Positions 47,175-54,589 of a stretch of DNA of 64,000 nt are shown piece after piece (position 1 is the stretch's first letter; each line of letters begins with the position of its first letter). This stretch comes from Methylomonas sp. 11b (GTDB lineage Bacteria > Pseudomonadota > Gammaproteobacteria > Methylococcales > Methylomonadaceae): assembly GCF_000515215.1 (NCBI RefSeq), contig NZ_KI911557.1:2351741-2415740 (forward strand). The letters run 5' to 3'. Under the pieces are notes generated by a model. The model was given only the letters and a program-made list of their open reading frames with translations. It did no database searches and had not been told where the DNA came from. Made by a program: the position numbers and the translations under genes.

Positions 47175-47713
47175 CCCAGGGACGAACCAATGCTTGATCT
47201 ATTAGTTTCTTTCAATAGCTTTAGCTCTCGTTCCTCAGTTAACGCTAGTTGTCGCATGGCTTCATCGTCGGACATATAGGCCGAACTAATGTATTCTAAT
47301 TTGAACTCTTTATATACTTTACCAAAAATATACTTAACTCTTTCCTGATGAAATTCTGAGGTAATAATTACAATGTTTAATGGCTTAAGATGCTTTATAA
47401 CTCGATAGCTAAGGGTGGCATCCTCTACAGTATCTACACTTGGAATTAGCGCAGATATTCTATCTGCATCGATACCATTATTTATTAAATATTCATATGC
47501 ATACAATGAATACATTCTGTTGGTGGTATTGAAATGATCGCCAAAACCACCTGTTAAAATGATCAAGTAGTCATCTTTATTTTTTACAAACTCTACGCAT
47601 TTTTCGAGCCTACCAATCGCTATTTCGGATAGTTTACCTTCCGAATTGATGGTTGAACCTAAAACCATTATGACTTCTAAATTGTCTCGCGACTTTATTT
47701 TGTTGGTTTGCAT
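47171..47713 (-). CDS. DUF218 (YdcF/SanA-like) protein
   Basis: A 180-residue protein, first gene of the four-gene cassette. It has the DUF218 pattern VIMVLGSTINSEGKLSEIAI near residue 14, YLIILTGGFGDH near 48, SVDTVEDATLSYRVI near 92 and IVIITSEFHQERVKYIF near 112, the Rossmann-like fold of YdcF, which has been reported to bind SAM. It lacks the N-terminal membrane anchor of SanA/ElyC, so it is probably cytoplasmic. No clear ribosome site is visible. The partner methyltransferase gene follows with a four-base overlap. Confidence 0.83.
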   Translation of the reverse strand: MQTNKIKSRDNLEVIMVLGSTINSEGKLSEIAIGRLEKCVEFVKNKDDYLIILTGGFGDHFNTTNRMYSLYAYEYLINNGIDADRISALIPSVDTVEDATLSYRVIKHLKPLNIVIITSEFHQERVKYIFGKVYKEFKLEYISSAYMSDDEAMRQLALTEERELKLLKETNRSSIGSSLG

Positions 47714-47856
47714 GCTAATTATTGAGGTGAATTAACTATTAACAGGCTGGTGATTTTCTGGGCAGTTGAATTGCGGTCATGGAGCCTATAAAACCTAATA
47801 AATTACTGAATATCCATAAGTTTCAATATTGGCTCTGATCGTCGAACTTAGAACTC

Positions 47857-48078
47857 TTACTTTAACTCAAACCGCGAGCGCAACTCTTTTTTAGCTTGCT
47901 GCCAATCCACAGCCTTAATGTCTCCGGACAAAAAACCGTCTTCAGTCTGCTTTAGCTCGGCTTCGTGCCACGCCGGTGGCGGAAGATTGTTTTCGTCTTC
48001 GGCTAAGTCGTTCCAAAGCGCTTCGATGATCTTGAGTTTTTCGATGGCGGGTAGCTGATGTAGTTCGGTTATAGTCAT
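47857..48078 (-). CDS. Addiction-module antitoxin component (TIGR02574-like)
   Basis: A 73-residue protein, MTITELHQLPAIEKLKIIEA, with EALWNDLAED, the signature of small antitoxins whose genes precede a RelE/ParE-type toxin gene. AGGTGG precedes the ATG at 48078; a GTG four codons earlier lies in that ribosome site and is rejected. The 143 bases downstream, before the DUF218 gene, contain no toxin frame that I can recognise, so it is an orphan. Confidence 0.75.
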   Translation of the reverse strand: MTITELHQLPAIEKLKIIEALWNDLAEDENNLPPPAWHEAELKQTEDGFLSGDIKAVDWQQAKKELRSRFELK

Positions 48079-48285
48079 ATTCAAATCCACCTGTTAACTT
48101 GTTGGACCGATACTAGCGGGTATTGCGGCCGGATACTAGCGAGGCGTGCAATAAATCACGCCATTCAACAATGACATGAGCAACTGTTCTTCTGGCTTCA
48201 CCAGATTGACATCCTATTCGCACGCAATATTTACGCATGTCTCAAAACTTATATACTTCGCGTAACAATCCATTAGGAGAACTAG

Positions 48286-48519
48286 ATGGCCTACACCCGA
48301 GTTTTTCAATCCAGCAATAGCCAGGCGGTGCTGCTACCCAAGGAATTTCGTTTCAACACTGCCAGGGTGGAAATATTTCGCCGGGGCGATGAGATCGTCT
48401 TACGAGAAACGCCTGCCCGCGCTGCCACAATATTCGACGCCTTGGCCGCATTACCCAACGATTTTATGACTGATGGCCGAGAAGACACCCCGCCCCAGGA
48501 GCGCGGAACGCTTGAATGA
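48286..48519 (+). CDS. vapB: VapB-type antitoxin (AbrB fold)
   Basis: A 77-residue SpoVT/AbrB-type antitoxin, MAYTRVFQSSNSQAVLLPKE, with the RFNTARVEIFRRGDEIVLRE DNA-binding beta region. AGGAG lies 7 bases before the ATG. In intact operons the VapC toxin gene overlaps its stop. Here the overlap ATG is present at 48516, but the toxin frame is truncated (next entry). Confidence 0.88.
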   Translation: MAYTRVFQSSNSQAVLLPKEFRFNTARVEIFRRGDEIVLRETPARAATIFDALAALPNDFMTDGREDTPPQERGTLE

Positions 48520-48635
48520 AAAACTGCTATTTGCCCGACGCCAATAGCTGCATTGACATCGCGTCATACATTGCTGATCAACGCCCCTTTAACGCCGGCA
48601 ATTCAGCATATGTAAACTCAGGACAATCCGAATGA
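48516..48635 (+). pseudogene. Truncated vapC toxin remnant
   Basis: A frame starts with ATG overlapping the vapB stop (ATGA at 48516-48519) and encodes MKNCYLPDANSCIDIASYIA, then DQRP. The pattern M-x-x-x-YLxDxNxCI resembles the first beta strand and catalytic Asp of PIN-domain VapC toxins (LLDTNICIY). It stops after 39 codons, where the lipoprotein gene begins. The remaining PIN domain is absent, so the toxin is probably lost. Confidence 0.65.
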
Positions 48636-49327
48636 AACATTTATCAATGACGATTTTTTTGTTGGTTGCCCTGGCCGGTTGCACAACAAACTCTCCATAT
48701 ACCCAGCCCTTAGCCGTAGCCGACTCAGCGCCAAAATCTATATCGACCGCCTCTCTTTACCCGCCGGCGACCACCGAAAAAACCGGTCCGGTGAATGTTT
48801 ATCTGATTCCGTTGAATGATTTCTCGGAAGATGTTGCGGCGCAAATCGGCAGGGATTTGACTAAGGAATTCGGGCTGTGGGTTAAGGGTACTGTGGCAAT
48901 GGGCACGCAAGGCCTGATGCCGATGCCGGGCAGTCAACAATTCGCGGCGGAAGACATCTTCGAACAGGCGAAAACCGTGATGCAGCGTCTACCGGAAGCG
49001 GACAGCAACACCTATTTTATTTTTCTGACCAATCGCGACATCAACACCCGCGCCAGAAATTTTCGTTTCCAGTTTTCCTACCACGACAAGGTCTGCCGTT
49101 GTTCTGTGATTTCCGCAGCGCGCATGCACCCGGAACCGGAAAATTCGCCCGGTGGCCGCCAACAGCTTGAATCGCGCTTCATCAAAATGACCAAACGCGC
49201 CATCGGCCAGATGGTTTTGGGCTGGGAGCGCTCCAGCGACATCAAAGACCTGATGTATTCGCCGGTTATGAGCTTGGACGACATTGATCACTTGGGTAAT
49301 CGACATCCGGCCATCCCCAAAAAATAA
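48632..49327 (+). CDS. Archaemetzincin-like lipoprotein lacking the zinc site
   Basis: A 231-residue lipoprotein (lipobox ALAGC near residues 14-18). The pattern VNVYLIPLNDFSEDVAAQIG, EADSNTYFIFLTNRDINTRA and SVISAARMHP resembles archaemetzincin (AmzA) proteins, which have an HExxHxxGxxH zinc motif. At the aligned position this protein has MTKRAIGQMVLGWERSSDIK, with no His, but the following DLMYSPVMSLDDID matches the archaemetzincin 'CVMY' region. I infer a metalloprotease fold without catalytic zinc. Its start overlaps the vapC remnant. Confidence 0.65.
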   Translation: MKHLSMTIFLLVALAGCTTNSPYTQPLAVADSAPKSISTASLYPPATTEKTGPVNVYLIPLNDFSEDVAAQIGRDLTKEFGLWVKGTVAMGTQGLMPMPGSQQFAAEDIFEQAKTVMQRLPEADSNTYFIFLTNRDINTRARNFRFQFSYHDKVCRCSVISAARMHPEPENSPGGRQQLESRFIKMTKRAIGQMVLGWERSSDIKDLMYSPVMSLDDIDHLGNRHPAIPKK

Positions 49328-49351
49328 GCCGGCAAAAGAGGCCGGCTTTGA
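49327..49351 (+). terminator. Terminator after the lipoprotein gene
   Basis: AGCCGGC and GCCGGCT form a stem separated by AAAAGAG and are followed by TT. A short U-run makes this a weak intrinsic terminator. Confidence 0.6.
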
Positions 49352-49402
49352 TGGTTTCTGTTGGGTTTCCGTTGTTTTACACAACCTACGTTGCTGATTT
49401 GC

Positions 49403-49530
49403 TCTCCTCACCCCAACCCTATCCTTTATGCCCAGCGGGTGCGCGAGGAGAGGGCTGGGGAGAGGAGAATTAAACTTGCAAGTGCCCAATTTTGATTCCC
49501 CTAACCCAGCCTCTCCCGCTGGAGAGGAGC
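49403..49530. repeat. Palindromic CTCTCC/GGAGAG intergenic repeat, copy 1
   Basis: CTCCTCACCCCAACCCTATCC is partly mirrored by GGCTGGGGAGAGGAG, and a second arm CTCTCCCGCTGGAGAGG follows. A core GGGG(T/A)GAGGAGAATT is shared with the copy at 56621-56716. The element lies between genes, is GC-rich and can form several hairpins. Confidence 0.65.
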
Positions 49531-49586
49531 TGTTGTGCTTCGCGCTGAATAATTACGATTTTTTAATCTTTTAGCACCGGCTTAGC

Positions 49587-51365
49587 CTAAGGTATACCGG
49601 TTTTAGCCTCGCAATTGGTCGCAGTATCGGTGCCTACGCCACCGTTGCAGCTATCCGTACCCGCTTCGCCGTTCAGGGTGTCGTTGCCGGCGTCGCCTTT
49701 CAGCGTGTCTTGGCCTAGACCGCCGCAAATGATGTCGTTATCGGCAGCGCCGCTGATGGTGTCGTTACCGCTCAAACCGTGGATGATGTCGCGGCGTTTG
49801 CTACCGACTAACGTATCCCCACCAGGGGTGCCGACGATGGTGGGCACCAAACCATTACACAACAGCGGCTGCACCGCGACGGTTTGCGTGGCGCTATTAT
49901 TAAGCGGCTGGCCATCGTTTTGGTCGGCAAGCACGGTCACTTGATTGCTCAACGTAACCGCAGCGCTAGGAATGGCTTTGACGGTGACCGTGGCGCTGGC
50001 TGTGTTTGCTAGGCTACCAAGATTACAAGTGATCTTGCCGCTGACTGGCGCACTGCAACTGCCTTGCGATGTAGTTGCGGAGATTGAAGACAATCCGGAG
50101 GCCGGCAAGGTATCGATTAACTTCACACCCGTGGCATCGGCTGTACCGTTATTCTTAACGAGAATTGTCAAGGTCAGGCTGTCGCGCACCATTGCCGCAC
50201 TGGCTGTGCCGCTGACCGCCAGATCCGCGGAAGGTGCAGCAGCCAATTCGAAAGCACCGATATCGCATTGCGCGCCTTGCGGGCGAGCCAAGCCGCGCTG
50301 ATCCAAATTGCTCACCGGAGCAGCCGCGCATAGTGCGCTATCGGCGGCATCAATGGCGGCGCTGCCAGGGATTAGCGCCAAAGTTTGGGTCGGACCGCCA
50401 TTGTTAGCCAAATTAGCTGCGACCAATGTGCTCGCATCGACACCGGTGATATTGCCATTGCTACCATCTACCGGCACTATCGGGCCAATACCGTTCCATC
50501 TGTAAAACAGGGTAGCGGGAAAGCCAATCAAGTTGTAACTGGCAGTTGTTGGCGAACCGCCAATATCGGCATCACCCACTGCCGCCGTATTGCCAGCGAC
50601 GATGCTGTTATGTAGATTCAGCGTACCAAGATTTTCGATGCCGCCGCCGTTGTCTTCCAGGGAGCAAAAAAAGCCCGGCGGGCAAACGGGTAGCTGCACG
50701 CTATTACCGACAATGGTGCTGTTGATAATCGTCGCCGCAATACCGGAGTTTCTAATCGCGCCGCCGAAAACCGAACTGTTGCCGGAGAAGGTACTGTTAA
50801 CCACCGTGAGATTGCCGCCGGGATTGGCTAGTGAGGTATCCGAGTAGTTGGCGATGCCGCCGCCGGTGCGGGTGGCGGTATTGCCGACGAAGGTGCTATT
50901 CAACACGGTGAGGTTACCGAATTGGTTATAAACGCCGCCGCCATGCGGGTCCGCATAACCATTGGCGACGGTCAGATTCTTTAACGTTAAGCCCGCGCCG
51001 GGTGTGACCCAAAACACCCGCACGGCGTTGCCGCCGCTTAGCGTGACGCTACGACCCAAGCTATCAAGGGTCAGGCCATCGACATCGCTGATCGTCAGGG
51101 TGCTGCTCAGTACAGTAGTACCATTGACGCCAAAGGTGATGGTATCGGCGCCCGCACCGGCCGGACAATCGCCGCCGGTGGTATCGCTATCGCTATTCGC
51201 GTTGGCGACCGCTTCACGTAGCGTACAACTGCCATCCGCCACAGCGGCTACATCAAGCAAATTGGTGACGTTGATCGTGTTGGCCCACGCTGGCGAACCT
51301 ATCAGCGCGGATAACACAGCCAAAGCCATGTGCTTACCGGATAGACTGGTTTTTGAACTATTCAT
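49587..51365 (-). CDS. CSLREA-domain surface protein with RTX repeats
   Basis: A 592-residue exported protein. A signal peptide (MALAVLSALIGSPAWA) is followed by a CSLREA-like motif (GSCTLREAVANAN near residue 47), a right-handed parallel beta-helix region (GGGVYNQFGNLTVLNSTFVGN, GGGIENLGTLNLHNSIVAGN) and a choice-of-anchor-Q-like end (AQCDIGAFEL). A DUF11-like repeat (VKNNGTADATGVKLIDTLP) and four or five RTX calcium repeats (LSGNDTISGAADND, GGLGQDTLKGDAGNDTLNGE) follow. Probably secreted and calcium-stabilised. AAGGA lies before the ATG at 51365; the frame runs 18 codons further upstream without support. Confidence 0.85.
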   Translation of the reverse strand: MNSSKTSLSGKHMALAVLSALIGSPAWANTINVTNLLDVAAVADGSCTLREAVANANSDSDTTGGDCPAGAGADTITFGVNGTTVLSSTLTISDVDGLTLDSLGRSVTLSGGNAVRVFWVTPGAGLTLKNLTVANGYADPHGGGVYNQFGNLTVLNSTFVGNTATRTGGGIANYSDTSLANPGGNLTVVNSTFSGNSSVFGGAIRNSGIAATIINSTIVGNSVQLPVCPPGFFCSLEDNGGGIENLGTLNLHNSIVAGNTAAVGDADIGGSPTTASYNLIGFPATLFYRWNGIGPIVPVDGSNGNITGVDASTLVAANLANNGGPTQTLALIPGSAAIDAADSALCAAAPVSNLDQRGLARPQGAQCDIGAFELAAAPSADLAVSGTASAAMVRDSLTLTILVKNNGTADATGVKLIDTLPASGLSSISATTSQGSCSAPVSGKITCNLGSLANTASATVTVKAIPSAAVTLSNQVTVLADQNDGQPLNNSATQTVAVQPLLCNGLVPTIVGTPGGDTLVGSKRRDIIHGLSGNDTISGAADNDIICGGLGQDTLKGDAGNDTLNGEAGTDSCNGGVGTDTATNCEAKTGIP

Positions 51366-51725
51366 AAATTTCCTTGGTGCTTGGTTTGCCTTGGAACAAG
51401 GCCATTGGTGGCCGATCAATCGGCACTATTAGTTGGGTAATTGCTGTATTCAAATCATTGGCGTGCCGCCATTTATGCGTTAACCGTTTGTTTTGAGAGG
51501 TATCGTCCCTTGCGTGGTTAAGCCATATCGGCTGGAACAGATTAACACCAGCCGTTTCGCGCAGGGCAATTACCTTGTAAATCACCTGAAATTAGCAAAG
51601 GTTCAAAGCGGATAAAAATTTAAGCGCGGTAAGCTGTGATTTGTTCGGCCGGCAACAGACTGGCTATTTAACCGAAGTATCCGAGTCGGATATACTCCGC
51701 CCCCATTGCCATTGGATTTTTAAAC
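51366..51725. other. Gap between CSLREA gene and hupE-like gene
   Basis: 360 bases holding the divergent upstream regions of two genes. I see no RNA gene, repeat or clear regulator site. Confidence 0.5.
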
Positions 51726-52427
51726 ATGACACCCGCAATCCAGCGAAATATCAGACTGATCGGCTTACCGCTTTGTTTATTCCTGCTAAGCGCTACCGCC
51801 TTTGCCCACGGCGTCGATGCCAATACCGAACGGTTTTTGCTGGTCAACCAACGCATCGCCATTGGCCCGTTTTTGTATATCGGCGCCAAGCACATGGTTA
51901 CCGGCTACGATCATTTGTTGTTTTTGGTAGGCGTGATTTTCTTCTTATTCCGCACCCGCGACGTGTTGGTGTATGTCAGCCTGTTCACCCTGGGCCATAG
52001 TTTGACCCTGCTGGCCGGTGTGCTGGGCCACATTTCGGTCAATCCATTTCTGATCGACGCCATCATCGGCTTGTCCATTGTGTATAAAGGCTTCGACAAC
52101 CTGGGAGGTTTTCAGCGTCTATTGGGATTTCAGCCCAATACGAAATGGGCGGTGATGATTTTTGGCTTGTTTCACGGCTTTGGCCTGGCGACCAAATTGC
52201 AGGATTTTTCGCTGCCCGCAGCCGGGCTTTGGAAAAACTTGTTGGCGTTCAACCTGGGTGTAGAGATCGGCCAATTCCTGGCTCTGCTGTTTATCTTGAT
52301 CGCGCTGGACTTTTGGCGCCGTCATCGCAGCTATTACGCCTTTTCCGCAGCCACCAACACCCTGTTAATGTCCGGCGGCTTGATTCTATTCGGCTACCAA
52401 ATCACGGGGTACATCATCCATGGATAA
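51726..52427 (+). CDS. HupE/UreJ-family membrane protein
   Basis: A 233-residue membrane protein of the HupE/UreJ 2 family, with a signal-like first segment (LCLFLLSATAFAHGVD) and five or six further membrane helices. Conserved His-containing segments are GYDHLLFLVGVIFFL near residue 60, LGHSLTLLAGV near 90 and GLFHGFGLA near 150. Members are thought to move nickel or cobalt, but for this subgroup no substrate is known. It overlaps by 8 bases the gene for a membrane-anchored protein. Confidence 0.85.
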   Translation: MTPAIQRNIRLIGLPLCLFLLSATAFAHGVDANTERFLLVNQRIAIGPFLYIGAKHMVTGYDHLLFLVGVIFFLFRTRDVLVYVSLFTLGHSLTLLAGVLGHISVNPFLIDAIIGLSIVYKGFDNLGGFQRLLGFQPNTKWAVMIFGLFHGFGLATKLQDFSLPAAGLWKNLLAFNLGVEIGQFLALLFILIALDFWRRHRSYYAFSAATNTLLMSGGLILFGYQITGYIIHG

Positions 52428-53004
52428 CTCGATGCAAGACAGCAATCCGCCGGTTCAATCCGTTAAATCTCTCACTATCGCCAGCCTGTCGGCGACGTTT
52501 TTGGCTGGCGCGGTTCTGGTCACCGCCGTATTGCCCGCCGAATATGGCATAGATCCGACCGGGTTTGGCGAAATGACCGGTTTAACCAGTTTAGCGTCGC
52601 CAAACAAAACCGGCAGCCCAGGAACAACCAGTGCTTGCGCGGAGCCGGCGGCGGTAAGCGCCGCGCAACCGGCTGCGGCCGCGCAGTGGCAAGATACGGT
52701 AAAAATCGTGGTGCCGGCCGGCGAAGGCCTGGAATACAAATTTCATTTAGCCAAAGGCGCGGCCCTGGAATATTCGTGGTCCACCAATGGCACGGCGCTG
52801 TATTTTGATTTTCACGGCGAGCCGCAAGGCGACAAAACCGGCTATTTCAAAAGCTACAAGGAAACGACCGACAGCCAATCCAGTGGCTCGTTAAGCGCGC
52901 CCTTCGAAGGCTCGCACGGTTGGTATTGGGAAAATAAATCCAGTGCGCCGGTTACTGTGGTTTTAAACACGAAAGGGGCTTATCGGATTTTGGGCTTGAT
53001 GTGA
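52420..53004 (+). CDS. Membrane-anchored periplasmic protein
   Basis: A 194-residue protein with one N-terminal membrane segment (about residues 19-40, LTIASLSATFLAGAVLVTAV), an Ala/Ser/Pro-rich linker (about 50-88) and a C-terminal domain (about 90-194) with EGLEYKFHLAKGAALEYSWS and HGWYWENKSSAPVTVVLNTK, which looks like a beta sandwich. It is commonly found beside HupE-like genes and labelled transmembrane anchor protein. No catalytic residues are evident. A copper- or nickel-related partner role is inference from context. Confidence 0.75.
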   Translation: MDNSMQDSNPPVQSVKSLTIASLSATFLAGAVLVTAVLPAEYGIDPTGFGEMTGLTSLASPNKTGSPGTTSACAEPAAVSAAQPAAAAQWQDTVKIVVPAGEGLEYKFHLAKGAALEYSWSTNGTALYFDFHGEPQGDKTGYFKSYKETTDSQSSGSLSAPFEGSHGWYWENKSSAPVTVVLNTKGAYRILGLM

Positions 53005-53100
53005 TCAGACGCGTCGCTGACCAAATAAACATGTACTGAACGAAAAATGCAGATTCAACGCACGGGCGCAATTTAGATAATTCAGAACCGCAAAACTGGC

Positions 53101-53706
53101 TCAATCCTCCGGCCCGAAGCACTGCGGATAATCTTTACAAACCTCACAGGACGGCGCCCGGCAGACATATAAACCTTCCGCTTCGCAGAGCTGTTTGTAC
53201 AAAAACTTTTTCCATTTCATATCTTTGCTGTTGCGAACCAGCAATTCCGGAAAGTTGTAACCCAGCATGGCCGACAAATCGGTGCGCGACCATAAACCCA
53301 AGTCTTGCCAGAGATGATCGCTGCCCAAACAGGCCGCCACAATCAATACGATTAGCCATTCGGTTTCCGCGCCGGGATTGACGGCAAATTGCGCAAGCAG
53401 GACTTCCAAATCCTGTTTTTCCAACATGCGACTGTAATCCAAACTGCTTCCGGAAAACGCTTGTGGCGCTAACGGGTAGCCGGGAAAGTAACGGTCGAGC
53501 AATTGCTGAAATTGTGCCGGGTTCAAGCCTAGGCTGTCGGGAAGCACCCCATCGCCGACGCTCCAGCTGGCGATGATTTGCGCCAACCAGACGCTGTTGG
53601 GCGACTGGTCGGCACAGGCCATCAGATCTTGATAAATGTGTTGCCGCGACTTCATAACCGAGGGCTCTACCCTATCGTTCGGTGCCATGCTAAGTGTGCA
53701 ACTCAT
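53101..53706 (-). CDS. nifQ: Nitrogenase molybdenum-processing protein NifQ
   Basis: NifQ supplies molybdenum for FeMo-cofactor synthesis. The 201-residue product has the expected C-terminal Cys cluster C-x4-C-x2-C-x5-C in CRAPSCEVCKDYPQCF near residues 182-197, which binds a Mo-Fe-S cluster. GGAG lies 8 bases before the ATG at 53706. It is the last gene of the leftward nif accessory operon, after two 2Fe-2S ferredoxin genes. Confidence 0.92.
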   Translation of the reverse strand: MSCTLSMAPNDRVEPSVMKSRQHIYQDLMACADQSPNSVWLAQIIASWSVGDGVLPDSLGLNPAQFQQLLDRYFPGYPLAPQAFSGSSLDYSRMLEKQDLEVLLAQFAVNPGAETEWLIVLIVAACLGSDHLWQDLGLWSRTDLSAMLGYNFPELLVRNSKDMKWKKFLYKQLCEAEGLYVCRAPSCEVCKDYPQCFGPED

Positions 53707-53742
53707 ACTCGATTCTCCGGCCTTTTTAACGATGACGCAGAA

Positions 53743-54093
53743 TTAATATTCGACGCGAATATCTTCATCCCTAACGATCATCTGACAAGCCAGACGCCAT
53801 TCGGGCGGCAGGTCGTCAACGATCATTTGCTCCAGCTGTTCGGTAGTGACTTTACCGATTTGTTTGAGCAGGGATTTTTCCTTCTCGGTCATCGTGCCAC
53901 CCATGCGTTCCATTTTTTTATCGATGCTGGTGACGCGGACCACGCAAGTGCCGCATTCGCCGTCTTCGCATTCGAAATTAATGGGGATCTTGTTTTCCAG
54001 AGCCAGCTTCAAAATAGTCTGGGTGTGACTGCCGGCAACGGCGTAAACGGTTTTATCCCGGTATTCGGGACTGGTAAATGTTACTAAAGCCAT
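53743..54093 (-). CDS. 2Fe-2S ferredoxin (nif-associated)
   Basis: A 116-residue plant-type [2Fe-2S] ferredoxin. Cluster ligands are visible in FECEDGECGTCVVRVTSID near residues 39-57 and in LACQMIVRDEDIRVEY near the C terminus. AGGAG lies 6 bases before the ATG. Such ferredoxins near nif genes can give electrons for cofactor assembly or nitrogenase. It lies between the second ferredoxin gene and nifQ. Confidence 0.9.
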   Translation of the reverse strand: MALVTFTSPEYRDKTVYAVAGSHTQTILKLALENKIPINFECEDGECGTCVVRVTSIDKKMERMGGTMTEKEKSLLKQIGKVTTEQLEQMIVDDLPPEWRLACQMIVRDEDIRVEY

Positions 54094-54113
54094 GTGTTAC
54101 TCCTTTGCGTTAC

Positions 54114-54401
54114 TTATACTGGTTTAAGGGAAATTTCGCCGCCCAACACTTGCGCTTGGCAAGCCAGACGGTTGTGTTTGCCAGCCATGTTTTCGCGCAA
54201 AATTTTGTCTTCCAGTACGGACGGCTCGGTCAAGTTATTCCAACCAGCAGTCACTTTCATAATGCAGGTTCCGCAATCGCCTTCCCGGCAACCGTAAGTA
54301 ATGCCGGAACCTACTTTCTCGGACACCTCAATAACCCGGGTGCCGGCGGGGACGGTAACAGTCACGTTTATATCTTCAAATGTAATGGTCGCTTTGGCCA
54401 T
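54114..54401 (-). CDS. 2Fe-2S ferredoxin (nif-associated)
   Basis: A 95-residue [2Fe-2S] ferredoxin with ligands in YGCREGDCGTCIMKVTAG near residues 34-51 and in RLACQAQVLGGEISLKPV at the end. It resembles the following ferredoxin in layout, suggesting tandem duplication. GGAG lies 8 bases before the ATG. The 188-base gap upstream contains a strong hairpin (CACCGGCC/GGCCGGTG at 54490-54509) that may separate expression from the flavodiiron gene. Confidence 0.9.
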   Translation of the reverse strand: MAKATITFEDINVTVTVPAGTRVIEVSEKVGSGITYGCREGDCGTCIMKVTAGWNNLTEPSVLEDKILRENMAGKHNRLACQAQVLGGEISLKPV

Positions 54402-54589
54402 TGTAAAAACTCCATAAGGTATTAAAAGTAATCTCGGCAGCCTCTAATCTGAGGACTCCCGGTTTGGAACCGAAACGATTCCTGATTTTCACCGGCCTTG
54501 CGGCCGGTGAGGTCACCGATGCGTCCTTGGATCGGTTTAGCCTACGAATACCGCTGTAGGCTCAATAGCAGGCGTCTGTTTTATCCGGT

